Of a stretch of DNA of 64,000 nt, positions 23,081 through 35,372 are shown in pieces. The notes beneath the pieces are model-generated. The model had not been told where the DNA came from and made no database searches. It saw nothing but the letters and a program-made list of their open reading frames with translations. A program made the position numbers and the translations under genes. This DNA is from Anaspis maculata (taxonomy: Eukaryota; Arthropoda; Insecta; Coleoptera; Scraptiidae): NCBI GenBank assembly GCA_949128115.1, contig OX421966.1:65965416-66029415 (forward strand), in the 5' to 3' direction. Position 1 is the first letter of the stretch. Every line of letters starts with the position of its first letter.

Positions 23081-24890
23081 CGTATATTATTATGAATTGC
23101 GGCTGCTAGCGTGAATATGTTGTCGAGGCAGTCTCGCTGTTTTCTAAAGCCTGCTTGACTTTCCGGGAAAATGTTAGCGCTTTCGGCATATGTCATTAAT
23201 CCGTTATTTAGGATGCGCGTGGAAACTTTTGTAATGTGATTGATTAGTGAAATACTACGGTAATTGTCAGGATCCTTTGGGTCGCCTATTTTGAACAGAT
23301 GGCACATTTGTATTATCATCCACCTAGAAGGAAATCGTTACTCATCTGAAATTTTGCAAAAGAATTTTTGCAAATATAGAAACCACGCACAGTTCAAGTG
23401 TTTATAAAACTCATTTGAAATTGAATCTATACCAACTGATTTCCTATTTTTGCTGCCTTCCAAGGCTCTGAGATCTTCTATTTTAGTAATAACGTATGGT
23501 CCGAAAGTTTTGGGAAATTGTTCAAAGCTAATAACTTTTTCTGAATAGTCTTCATTTTTCAACTTGATATTGCAAAAATTAACATCATATATAACAATAA
23601 CAAATTCATATTCAACATATTGATAATGGACCATTATCTTCGATGGATCTCAATTTTCTTCTGTCATGTTCCATATTTTTTTGTATCAATTTCTCCAATG
23701 CGGAATTCTCTAATGATATTGAAAAATGCGACGCCGTAATTGGTCTTCATTTGCAGCTTCCCATCCCTTGTCGTATACAATCCTGCTCAATACTTACCAA
23801 AAATTTTATATTGGTCGAGCTTGCGGTACATTGGGAGGCAGGAGCTCAGAGAAATTAATCCTGCTGTTGTCCAGAGAATGATCGAACCTCGGATCGAACA
23901 TGGCAGAAGAAAACTGAGAGCCATAAAAAATGGTGGGGTATCTTCAATATGTTAAATATGAATTTGGTATTGTTAAAGATGATGCTAGTTTTTGCAATAT
24001 TAAGTTTCAAAATTGAAACTATCCAAAAAAAGTTATTAGCTTTTAAAAAAATTCCCAAAACTTTCGGATCATACGTTAGCTTTATCTAGAAAAGGGTGAG
24101 TAACATCGTATAGTGTGAGTGGATTTGGTAAGCTGGCTTGTTTATAGAGATTGTTGTAAAACAATTCCCAGGTGTTAATGGGTATAAGTGGCGTTACATT
24201 TTTTTCTTCAAATTTCTTGATCGTACTCCAGAAGTTTATTGGGCAGTCAATGTTATGAAGAGCATCAATCATTTTTTCTTGGTAAGTTCTACGTTTGTAT
24301 GTCAACATTTTTTTATACTCGGATTCAACTGTACAATATCTGTCGCAAGAATCTTTATCAAAATTATTCTTTTTACAAACCTTAAATGACACCCTCATCA
24401 GTCTCTTAAGAGATCTGCACTCACCATTAACCAGGCTTTATGGTTTGTTCTTTTTTTACCAGAACTATGAGTAACACCACGGAACATATCCAAAAATTCA
24501 CACACCTCATAAATGGCTTGGGACAGATTTTCGGGGCGTCTCATCCGATGCATGGAGAGAAAAATCAAGGTCTATTCCACATGAATTTGACAGTATTCCT
24601 GTGAATGAGCATTTTTTCGTGTCTTTCAAATTGATTACATTTCTTTCCAGTTCCATCTCTTTGGGAAGTTTGCAAATCTTGTCGCGTAGGTTTACTTTCA
24701 TTACACATGGTAAATTATCAGACGACAGAGAGAAACAGTCAATTCTAAAATCATCAACAATCTTCAGAGTCTCCTGATTAACCCATACCAAGTCAACCAC
24801 ACTTCTTCCCGCATGACCAATAAAAGTTGGCTTACCAGGTCTGTCGGAAATTGTGCTGTTTTGGTGTCTACATGACGGTAACACAGCTCT
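23080..24890 (-). mobile_element. LINE fragment, endonuclease C-terminus to RT fingers, with an internal inversion
   Basis: Minus-strand order: endonuclease tail at 24884-24507 (GRSVVDLVWVN, then SSDNLPCVMKV, where active enzymes have SDHLP), and the EN-RT linker at 24398-24069 (CKKNNFDKDSCDRYCTV, FWSTIKKFEEK). The linker end is at 23640-23338 (KSVGIDSISNEFYKHL) and the RT fingers at 23319-23080 (FKIGDPKDPDNYRSISLI, FPESQAGFRKQRDCLDNIF). Between the linker pieces, 23895-24075 is an inverted repeat of 23490-23675. The catalytic DD is missing because the fragment stops at 23080 against the Penelope piece. It is related to the LINE at 6735-8187 by the FKxGxPxDPxNYR and DNxFTL motifs. Confidence 0.8.
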
Positions 24891-25094
24891 GCGTCCCCCT
24901 AGTCACACCTCCACGTATGACCAAGTCAGTTTTCCAAGATTTTAATATCAATTTGATAAGAAATATAACTTCACTTCCTGAGAAGTCAGTTTCACACCAG
25001 ATAAAAAGGCGGCAAGCCTACAATGCTGAAGTGGAAAATTTGCATAGCCAACTAGAGTCACAGTACAAGTGAACCTACTATATCAAGTTTCACT
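24891..25094. other. Short noncoding stretch
   Basis: A plus-strand frame (24827-25072) has no domain. This may be the outer flank of the LINE insertion. Confidence 0.3.
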
Positions 25095-25194
25095 TAGGGT
25101 TTCACCAAAAGAAAAGTTGCCAGTGTTAACGCTAACACAATGTTTATTGAATTTTTTGTCAATACTAAACTGCTTAACAATTGAACTGCAACAC

Positions 25195-26415
25195 CTAAAA
25201 ATTTGGTGCGTTTTCAAATTGAGATAGCTCGAAAAATATTTGACGGATTCCAGAAATTCAGGCATGTGAGGAGAGATCATTTCTTTGACTATCGAGTGCT
25301 GGTACTGATGATAAGTTTTATTGCATAATTTGTCATATACAGGGTGCCAACGGAGAGCGTGCAGATATAAGCAATCTTTCACCTTGTACAACTTTCGAAA
25401 AAAAGTCCGAGATTTTTTCGATCACCTGTTTTTGAAAGGCTGTATCATCATGCCGAAACTATTTTGGAATTTTGACCCTAACTTCTTTTTTCAATAAATT
25501 TTGCTCAATTTTCTAAAATATGCACTTTCTGATTAGGAAAAACAAATAAAGACATTGTTTGTTTCCAAACGGCGCCCATATTGAATTTGCTTACGAAGAT
25601 CTTTATTTGAGCCTCCACATCTCCTTGAAGTGAGTTGAAGGGGTAGTTTCGGGTAGATATGTGAATGAAATCATCGTAGCGGCAAACTATTGCGACAGAT
25701 TTTGAAAAAATTCCAACAAATGAGGTATTGAGAACAGTTGAAAAAGACATTTTTTGGAATTTTCATGTATTGCATGTCTTATCATACCAACCCTGTCCCT
25801 GTTTCTTGAAGTCAAGGGGTGGTTTTTAGGAAGCTGTACGTATGGGGTCATCGTAGTATATCCCTATTCCAATCCAATTTTTGATGAGTACTTTTCTTAG
25901 GCCTTTTAAATGAAGCATTATTGCATATTATCTTGTTGTGAGACGGTGTCCCAAAAGGGGTAGTTTCTAGGGGATGTGGAGGCTCAAATAAAAATCTTCG
26001 TGAGCAAATTCAACATGGACGCCGTTTGAGAACACACAATGCTCCTATTTCTTCCTCTTAATCAGAAAGTGCATATTTCAAAAAATTGAGCACAATTTTT
26101 GGAGAAAAAAGTCAGGGTCAAAATTGTAAAACCGTGTTGGCATAATGATACAACCTACAAAAACAGGTGATAGAAAAAATCTCGGACTTTTTTTCGAAAG
26201 TTGTACAAGGTGAGAGATTGCCCATATCTGCACGCCCTCTGTTGGCACCCTGTATATGACAAATTGTGCAATCAAACTTATCAATGCCAGCACTCGATAG
26301 TCAAAGAAATGATCTTTCCTCACGTGCCTGAATTTCTGGAATCCGTCAAATTTTCTTTGAGCTATCTCAATTTGAAAACTCACCTAATTTTTAAGGTGTT
26401 GCAGTTCAATTGTCA
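25195..26415. repeat. Palindrome with ~420-bp arms enclosing TACAGGGTG-type ends
   Basis: Arms 25195-25620 and 25975-26415 are inverted copies. Within them, TATACAGGGTGCCAACGGAG at 25336 pairs with TGTTGGCACCCTGTATA ending at 26260, like the terminal repeats of a ~925-bp element. The inverted similarity continues about 150 bp beyond these ends on both sides, so they are not simple element boundaries. The spacer (25620-25975) has no coding frame. Confidence 0.75.
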
Positions 26416-27399
26416 AGCAGTTTACATCGTCAAAGTGTCAAGATTTTTCTTTAGCAAAAGAGCTATAGCCTGATCGGTATTAGAGACTTTCACGAGCACT
26501 ACACAAGAGGTCTGGACGCCTTTTGCCCACATAAGCATCGGCAGTGCCGTATTTAGGCATGGGCCCGAAGGGCCTATGCCCAGGGCTCCTGCTTTTTTGG
26601 GGGCCCCCAAAGCCTTCTCAAATTCACAAAAGTAAAAACTATTTTTGTGAAAAATGTTGTTCTTATATTCCGTTTACGACGTTTATTCAATTATGTCACT
26701 TTCTGAGCTGATCGTGCGCCTCCCCTCACCTCCCAAGAGTCCACGACGCTCCATCCCACTAAACTAATCAAGAGAAGACCAGTTTTTTTTTGTCGGAAAT
26801 TGTGAAAAAGCGCGAAATTCCTATGAGAAAAAGTTTGTTGAATGATAACCTGCGGCGGTGTTGCTCGCCTCACTCACGTTTTTTCTTTCCACAAACATTC
26901 ATAAAGTCATTTGTTCAAAAGACGGCACTGGGCATCGGCACGCTTCTTTTGAGAGATCACCGCTCCATACGGGCGTATTTTTGTACAACTTGCTTTCCGG
27001 TGACCTAAAAACTTGCCAAACAGAGGAAGAATTCAAAATTTGTGTAAGAGGGTTCATAGGATCAAAAAATACTGTGTTCTACACTCTTCAAGAGTTCGTT
27101 GCCGCTGTGCGTGGTGATTGTCAACTATTATTGTTTGAGAATTTTATGTACGTGTACACTGTGATGTTGGATTGTTCTTGATCCGTTGTTTTTTTTTCTC
27201 CTATGACTTTCATAGTTTATGAACTTTATCTTGTTGTTGATGATTTTGAACTATTTATTTTATTTCTTATATTAGATACTTCTTTGACTTATTTTTTACG
27301 GTTCATGCTGACACAAAAAATGAATGAACTAAACTGAACTGAATCAAACTGAAGAAACCACTGATAACAATAATGAAGAAGAATGAGAAAAATGAAAAT
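26416..27399. other. Noncoding DNA with a lone hAT-like end
   Basis: GCAGTGCCGTATTTAGGCAT near 26531, followed by GGGCCC-rich text, resembles a hAT terminus (CAGTGxCGTA...), but I found no matching opposite end. The rest shows short frames only. Confidence 0.3.
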
Positions 27400-27960
27400 T
27401 GAAAAGTTTTCTTATGCGTTTTATTAGCACTGCACTGCAGAACCATTGTAATGGGAGTTTAGTTGATCGTATCAATACGCTTCATGATATCGAGTTTTAC
27501 CACGGGTTTTACCAAAAAGTTGCTAGTGTCAACGCTAACACAATATTCATTGAATATTTTTTTGGCCAATGCTAGATAATGTGGTAACAGAAAACTCGTA
27601 AAATCTTGGAAAAATTAATAGTTGTTTTGTTTGGCGGAAGAAACGTGGATTTCTGTCGCGTCGGCAGTCAACCAGAATTGATCAAGCAAAATCTCACTCA
27701 CAGTGTGTTAGAGTAATGCAGTTTTTTTGGTGGAACCCAATGTGTTATCTATCAGTATGGCCGACGGTAATGATAAGAAAAACCAAAGCTTGATGGTGGT
27801 GCAGTTTTCCTTCATAAAAAGCTGATGACCACTGATCTCCTAATCTATTCTAGGGCTTCCTCAGAAGAATATATTGATGATAGCAGAGGTTCAGCCAAGA
27901 AAAATCCCAAAAAGAACTAGCAAAAAACTGGTGATGGATTCCTCATGAGAAGAATTATTG
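27400..27960 (+). repeat. Low-copy dispersed repeat, partial copy 3
   Basis: Pieces match 19090-19130 (TTTTATTAGCACTGCA), 19860-19915 and 20050-20200 in direct orientation. A GGTGGAACCC fragment of the 10939-type MITE sits at 27722-27745. Confidence 0.45.
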
Positions 27961-28066
27961 ACAAAAAAAAAACGTAAAAGTTGGGAAAGTCGCAAAGTTT
28001 TCTCACCCCTTGTCACAACCGTGGTGCGGAAGGACACTTTGGCACGCTTTGAAGTGCCAGCGGTGG

Positions 28067-28068
28067 CT

Positions 28069-28100
<32 letters not shown>

Positions 28101-28115
28101 GGGTGGTAGTAGTAA
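28067..28115. repeat. GTA trinucleotide microsatellite
   Basis: About ten GTA units, slightly interrupted, at the left border of the CpG-rich island. Confidence 0.9.
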
Positions 28116-28129
28116 ATTGCATACCTGGT

Positions 28130-29480
28130 TATCTATCACCGCGGCCGGCGGCGGTCAAAAAACGTGACACGCATCCGTCGGTTGCCAGGCAACGCATGAC
28201 GTAATGTCAACACTTTTTCTGAATGAAAACTTTTTCGCGCGCCCGGGGTGGGGGTGGGATCGCCACTCACGGCCGGCGCGTGTGTGTGTAGCGGCGGCAG
28301 CGGCAGAGTGGCGGATGGTCCGGGGGAGGACAAAAAAATTGTTGCGTGATGTTTGCGGGGGGACCGCCCGCGTACCACTTTTTTCCCGGTTTTTGCGTTC
28401 CGAAGGGGTCGCACTTCCGCGCTAGACGTGGACGACGACGTCTGGATCGCGACGCGGGCGTCTAACAACTGCGGTGCTGCCACACACGTCGCACGTCGGA
28501 TGAAACGACCTCACACACGCTGATGCTCAAGCCGTGCTGGTGCACGCGTCCTGATGCCGGCGGGAGTTGCTTCGGACTCCCGGGAACTTCGGAGAGGAGT
28601 TTCAGCAGAGTCCGACCGACCGCGTGAGTTGTGGCGAGGTCTTCGGGACGCGCTACGGGGGCGGTGGCCGTTCCGGATGGGACTTGGTCGCGTAGTGTGC
28701 GCTACTGCGTATAGTAACAACTACTATCGCGCGCGCGAATTTGACCAGAGTCGCCCGGCAGCACCACCGGCGGCAGTGTGTTGTTGATTAACTGCCGAAA
28801 ACGCACACGGCGCTTGGGGGGCCATCATACGTCCTGCCCCCGGAGGCCCCACGGCGAGGGCGGCTAGACGAGGACGTCCGAGCGAGGGGACTCTCCGCAG
28901 CGCTCTTGCGGCGCCCACATAACCCTTTGGTTGTCGCGCCAGACGGAGACGGAACGCTGGTGCGGCAGAAGAGGACGCCCGGCAGCGCGCCGGATTAAAA
29001 CAGAAGCCAACAACGTGAACGCGGGCGGGGGGGCGGGAAGGCGCACGGGGAAATGCGGGAAAAGGACGGCGCCAGCGGGCGGCGGAGGCGGCAGAGTGAG
29101 ACGGGGCGGTTTTTGCGGTCGGCGGGCCGGGCCTGCAGCGGCGGCGGCGGCAGGCGGGGCGGGCGCGGAGGTCGGAGGCGAGGAGTGAACGGCGGCGTGG
29201 TGTGGAAGAGCGCGCGGTTTGTGTGTCGGGCCGCAACGCGCTCTCTGGAAGAGCCCGACGGGAGAGGAGGAGGATACGCAGGCGTCACGTATGGTGATGG
29301 TGTGTGCATGATACTCACGACGTTGTGCCGATGGAAGTATTCCCATTGCCGCCAACATCGCCACCGCTACCGCTACCAGGTCGTTCTTTACCCAACGTGC
29401 GATACAGGAGCGTGCTTTCCGACGGAGAAGTCTTTGTCTCAAGAACTTCCTATCGAGCTCCCTGGAAGATGCTCTACAAA
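28130..29480. promoter_or_regulatory. CpG-rich island, candidate promoter / 5' exon region
   Basis: About 1.35 kb is very GC- and CpG-rich in an otherwise AT-rich window, with sharp borders and no copies elsewhere. Donor-like sites occur on the minus strand (GTGAGTGGCG near 28269, CGTGAGTATC near 29313) and the plus strand (GCGTGAGTTG near 28622). Long frames on both strands (for example 28864-29613 minus) translate to Pro/Arg/Ala-rich peptides without domains, as expected from base composition alone. It lies 16.5 kb upstream of the minus-strand Runt exon. A remote runt promoter with 5' noncoding exon is the simplest reading, but a separate gene or a bidirectional promoter is equally open. 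Confidence 0.45.
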
Positions 29481-30769
29481 ATAAACTGCGCACAAAATGA
29501 AGTGACAATTTGTTTTGTTTTCTAATAGTGGGGACGGTACGCGACGAAAATCCTTTGGATACTGCACTTTTGAGTAGAGTTATGAAACTTGACACATAGT
29601 TTCTAGAGACCATAAGAAGAAATTTCGCCCGATGTTCCCAGAAAAAAATTCGACGGAATCCGTGATACAGGCCCCTTTTTCGAAAATGGCGTCCAAATTT
29701 TGAAAAATTGCGATTGGTCGCACAGTGGCGCGCAAAGTATCAATTCCTAACATTTTGACCATAACGAGTTGATTTAAGCCACCCCTGACTCGATCCGTCT
29801 GATATTTTGGCCATTTGGGTCTTTTTTCCAAAATGGCAGCCAAACTTCGAAAGTTGGAATTTGGTCGTATAGTGGCCTGCAAGGTATCAAATCTAGACAT
29901 TTCGACCATGACAAGTCGATTAAAGCCTACCCCGACTCTACCCAACCTAAATTTTGGCCTCAATACTTATAGCCCAGGAATTTTAGACGAAAAATCGATC
30001 GAACCTCAATAAAACTGGAGAGGAGCTGAATTTTTGCATACAGGCTCACTAAGGTGTCCTGAACATCCCACTGAAATTCCCAACCTTTCCCATGTGCGCG
30101 TCATGGTTTTTTTCATGGGTAAAGATCCGATGCACATTTCTGCTGGAAACATCCAGTTTGGCTCGGAGGAACTTGAAATTTGGCATACACACTTACTTAA
30201 GCGTGCTGAACAACATATGAGAATTTCAAAACTTTTTATTGTAAGTGTCATGTCTTTTTAAAGGGAGGGGTAAAATGTCTCTTTTTGCTGTACAGATCGC
30301 AGTTGGCGGCGAAAAAGACTGAAAATTGGTATAGAGACCCAGCAGAGTGTATCGATTGAAATCCTGATTTTCCCAAACTCTCCCATTCACACTTCTTGTT
30401 TTCTCAAGAGAGAGTGTGAAGAGCACATTCCCGTTAAAATTGTTTATTACAAGATGAGAAGAGCTGAAAATTTGTGAGAATTTTCTAGTACTGATGCTGG
30501 TTAATATACTAGATTTCCTTATTTCTCTGATGCGCTTCATGGTTTATTTATTGAAAAGATGTTTATAACCTACTTTCCGCTGGAATTATCCAATTAAGGC
30601 TGAAATGAGCCAAAAATTTACACGAAAGAATGAAAAAGTGCGCTGAACAAAACACATGAGTCCTAAGTCATTCTTTCATGCGCCTAATACGTTTTTCTTA
30701 ATTTTAGTGAAAAACCGGTCGGAATGTGCCAATTACGTAACTCATATAGATGTATTTGGAACCGGCGGC

Positions 30770-30860
30770 TGTCAGTCAGTGGCTCAGTGGATGACGCGTT
30801 GGAATAATAACTGACTGTCGTTACAGATCGGGGTTCGATTCCACATTGAGATGGAATTTT
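30770..30860 (+). mobile_element. tRNA-derived SINE head in the left arm
   Basis: A-box-like TGGCTCAGTGGATGACG and B-box GGGTTCGATTCC have tRNA-like spacing, followed by an A/T tail. The inverted arm carries the same sequence at 32580-32670, so it was present before the palindrome formed. It does not fold into a full tRNA cloverleaf. Confidence 0.55.
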
Positions 30861-32579
30861 TTTTCAATAAATATCCATTCAACTACATTCAAGGAGGACT
30901 GAAAAATCTACCAACAGGCTCAGTTGATTATTGCTGAATTGCTGAACCGCTAAACATAATACAAAAGTACGTAATCCTTTGAATAAGCTTGCCAACCCTC
31001 TCGAGCGCGCCAATTTCAAATCGATAACAACACTAGGAGCTAAGGACGGAATGGCAAAGTTTTATCATTGATGATCTGGTTCGAAAGAACTCTGAAAGAT
31101 TATGGTTGGGACAATACTTATTAAAAAAGAGACCATGCGACCTGGCAAAATGTTCAGAATTACTTTTCAACTGTGAAGCGCGGAGGCGGTTGACGATTGG
31201 TTTTTTTCATTCAGTTCTTTCTTTTTCAATAATGTGTATAAATTCAAAATTAGTTTCATGCTAAAGTCAACGGTTCCAAGAGGCTTTTAAGTTCTTTCTG
31301 AATAATTCTACATTGATCGCTCACTTTCTGTCTATAATAAGTACTGAAAGTTGTTTCGATGTGACCTTCTTTTGATTTTTTTTTTTTTGATTCAATGATT
31401 TGTATTCATTTTGTTTGTAACTTTTTTTGTTCATAATATACTGTTGATTATTCATTTATTGTATTTTTTCCTTTTATCCCATTTCGAATGCACGGATTTC
31501 CAAAACCCATTAGAACTAGAGTCTTAGTTTTAGCAGGAAGTAGATGTTTGCCACCTTGAAAAATCTGATCGTATCGACGGTTTATAGATAGACTAAAAGG
31601 GGGCTTTCTAGCCTCAAGGCATAAGCGGCTTAAGCTAGTCACCCAGAGCAGACGGTATTGAATGGTGAACTGGTGACGAATTATGAATATTTTGTTTGAG
31701 ATTTCAACTTGATGTGAAAATTTAGCACATTAATAAGTTACAAACAGTTCTTCATTAAGAAATCGCTGTAAAAAAGTCTGGAATTTTGTCCAGCAGCTAG
31801 CAACCCATGGAAACTCTAAAAGACAAAAATTGTAGTTGATGGAAATTGCTAGATGGACTGTCAAAGAACCAATGGACCATGCTTATCAGAAATGGACCAA
31901 GCGACATTCTTGGTGAAAATGAGCTATCGCCAACAGCCAACTCAATAGTGCATCACAAGTCACTTTATTGAAAAAAAAAAAAATAATTGAATCATAAGAA
32001 GGTCATATCGAAAAGGACAACTTTCAGTACTTATTATAGACAGAAAGTGAGCGATCAATGTAGGATTATTCAGAAAAAACTTAATAGCCTCTAGGAACCG
32101 TTGACTTTAGCATGAAACTAATTTTGAATTCATACACATTATTGAAAAACAAAGAACTGAATGAAAAAAACAAATCGTCAACCGCCTCCGCGCTTTAGAG
32201 TTGAAAGGTAATTCTGAACTTCTTGCCATGTCGCATGGTCTCTTTTTGATGAGTATTGTCCCAACCATAGTCTTTCAGATTTCTTTCGAACCACATCATC
32301 AATGAGAAAACTTTGCCTTTCCGTCCTTAGCTTCTAGACATCGACTCTTTCAATGACCAACACAATCATATCTGATTGTACTATAAAAATCAGACTGGGC
32401 ATTGTAAGTATTGTTATCGATTTGAAATTGGCACGCTCGAAAGGCTTGTCAAGCTTATTCAAAGGATTTAGTACTTTTGTATTATGTTGAGCAGTTCAGC
32501 AATTCAGCAATAATCAACAGAGCCTGTTGGTAGACTTTTCAGTCCTCCTTGAATGTAGTTGAATGGATATTTATTGAAA

Positions 32580-32670
32580 AAAAATTCCATCCCAATGCGG
32601 AATCGAACCCCGATCCGTAACGACAGTCAGTTATTATTCCAACGCGTCATCCACTGAGCCACTGACTGAC
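32580..32670 (-). mobile_element. tRNA-derived SINE head, right-arm copy
   Basis: Inverted counterpart of 30770-30860 with the same A and B boxes on the minus strand. Confidence 0.55.
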
Positions 32671-35372
32671 AGCCGCCGGTCCCAAATACATCTATATGAG
32701 TTACGTAATTGGCACATTCCGACCGGTTTTTCACTAAAATTAAGAAAAACGTATGAGGCGCATAAAAGAATGACTTAGGACTCATGTATTTTGTTCAGCG
32801 CACTTTTTCATTCTTACGTGTGAATTTTTGGCTCATTTCAGCCTTAATTGGATGATTCCAGCGAAAATTAGGTTATAAACATCTTTTCAATAAATAAACC
32901 ATGAAGCGCATCGGAGAAATAAGGAAATCTATTATATTAACCAGCATCAGTACTAGAAAATTCTCACAAATTTTCAGCTCTTCTCATCTTGTAATAAACA
33001 ATTTTAACGGGAATGTGCTCTTCACACCCTCTCTTGAGAAAACAAGGAGTGTGAATGGGAGAGTTGGGGAAAATCAGGATTTCAATCGATACACTCTGCG
33101 GGGTCTCTATGCCAATTTTCAGCCTTTTTCGCCGCCAACTGCGATCTGTACAGCGGAAAGAGACATTTTACCCCTCCCTCTGAAAAGACATGACACTTAC
33201 AATAAAAAGTTTTGAAATTCTCATATGTTGTTCAGCACGCTTAAGTAAGTGTGTATGCCAAATTTCAAGTTCCTCCGAGCCAAACTGGATGTTTCCAGCA
33301 GAAATGTGCATCGGATCTTCACCCCTAAAAAAAACCATGACGCGCACATGGGAAAGGTTGGGAATTTCAGTGGGATGTTTAGGACACCTTAGTGAGCCTG
33401 TATGCAAAAATTCAGCTCCTCTCTAGTTTTATTGAGGTTAAAACCTAAAATTCCTGGGCTATAATTATAGTGCTGATTTCGAATGTATTTTTTTTATCTC
33501 AAGAAGGGTTGTGGAAAGCACGAGGGAAAACCACTTCTTGGACTTTCTGTGTGTCCAACATGTGAGTAATCCGTAAAGCAGAATCACTACATTTTTCCAA
33601 ATGAATGAAAGGCTCCCCCCAGTGGCAAAACCTGTTTCACGCATGTATAAAACTGTGACAACCATGAAAAACGTCGAAAGTACACACCCACTCACCAACT
33701 GCAAGCTGTTTCAGAAGATTTTCATCAGTGCAGAAGAAATTTGGCATGTTGATTATAGTGGGGTTGGTAGGCATTCCTATACGGCATTTGATGATACAAA
33801 AAATTCCTTTTGCATGAGTGTTCTACAAGGTCTAACAAACGATATTGGAAGGGGAAGCATAAAAGCTTTCCCTTAGGGGGGCCGCAGGGGGCCTGTCAAG
33901 TTGACGGTCCAAGAACCCCCACCAAACCATCTTCCAATTTCGTTGTATCACTCAAATGGAAATGATGTGACTCCATTGTGAATCGTGATGGCATTGGTCG
34001 CCATGTCTCTCCCATCCTTCATGCTTGAAAAAATATATTCTTCGGGAGGTCAGAGAAATTACTTTTTTTTTTACATGTACAAGAGGACGCGAAGGTGGCA
34101 TGTTTTGTATCTTCACTTATTATATGGCAGTCCCAGAATTCTATTATGAAGTCAATTTTTCAGATTCTCAATTTTGGGCTGATTGGTAGGCTAAGAATCA
34201 AGTATTTTTCAACATCCAGTTCAGCCGTACTTTTTTCAATGTCCAACTGGATGTTATTGAAATAATCACCATTTAGGCCTTCTTTCCAAAATGGCAGACC
34301 TTGAAAATCGGCAGGTGGTCGTATAAGGGCACACAAGACATCCATTCCTGGACATTTCGACCATTGCGAGTCAATTTATACCCTTCTCGACTCGACCTGA
34401 CTCAAATTTTGGCCTCAATCTCCATTTATAGTCCTGTCCTCCTGTCAGTGAAGATCTCGTGGCATCAAAACCGCAAAAAATCTTGAAGTGCAAGTTGTTT
34501 AAATACCTACTTATGTACGAAAAGGGATCGAAGTAAGCGGTTTTTGCAAATTTATACGTCGATAAGAGTTGTACTTGAAGAGATTTGAGCAAAAGACAAT
34601 CACAATGTACCTCTCATTGAATCATAGTACTGTTTATGAAAATTTCTGCAAGTAGTGTGTCCAAGGCACAAAGATCTCTCCTATGGGTCTTAAAGGGGAA
34701 CTGTGGGTAAAATTTTGTGTCAATTTTAAAATTTATATAGCTGCGAGATGACTTTAGTTGATTTTTAGTCAAAATCGCATCGAAAAATTCCAAGCCGTTA
34801 CGAAGTTATCGTAAATTTTGTGGGCTGATTATGACGTCATACTGCGCACCGAAAAGGACATGTCGGCAGGGCAAGGCACCACGCCAACAATTACTAGACC
34901 TTTATAAAATGAAACAAGTTTACCAAACGGTAGACGCAGATCATTTGACTTTAATTTCAAAGTACGGTGAACCAGATTTCAGTAGATATTTTTAAAAACA
35001 TAATTAAAGTGCGACTCTATCTGTCAATGAAATAAAAAGCGGCAATAGACCGAAGAAGTGTGACGTCACAACACGGCAACATGGCCGGCGGTTGACATTT
35101 TCTGGAGGCCAACGTCAAACGTGACATGACCGTGGGATGCACGGCACGTGGCATGCACTTGACGTTTCTCTGTTTGTGTTTGTCATGTGTTTGTCAAATT
35201 TTTGCGAAGGTAAATAACGGAAATGGATATAACAAAAAAAGATCCATATTTTGGACTATATCAGGTGGAGGAAATCAAACTATATTGCTATAAACTAAAA
35301 ACTGCTAACTATTGTTAATAAAAACCTCAGGTGGCGCGAGAAACGTTCATTAGGTGCACTTTTATGAACATT

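Noticed and set aside
25083..26473. Paired ORFs beginning MYKVKDC / MYKVRDC as a possible duplicated gene
   Set aside because: They are inverted palindrome arms containing a TACAGGGTG terminus read in frame; no domain.
26531..26620. A hAT element starting GCAGTGCCGTATTTAGG
   Set aside because: Only one end could be found; no opposite terminus or target duplication.
28864..29613. Long minus-strand open frame (249 codons) and several overlapping frames in the CpG-rich island
   Set aside because: Pro/Arg/Ala-rich on both strands with no domain or start context; long frames are expected where stop codons are rare because of high GC.
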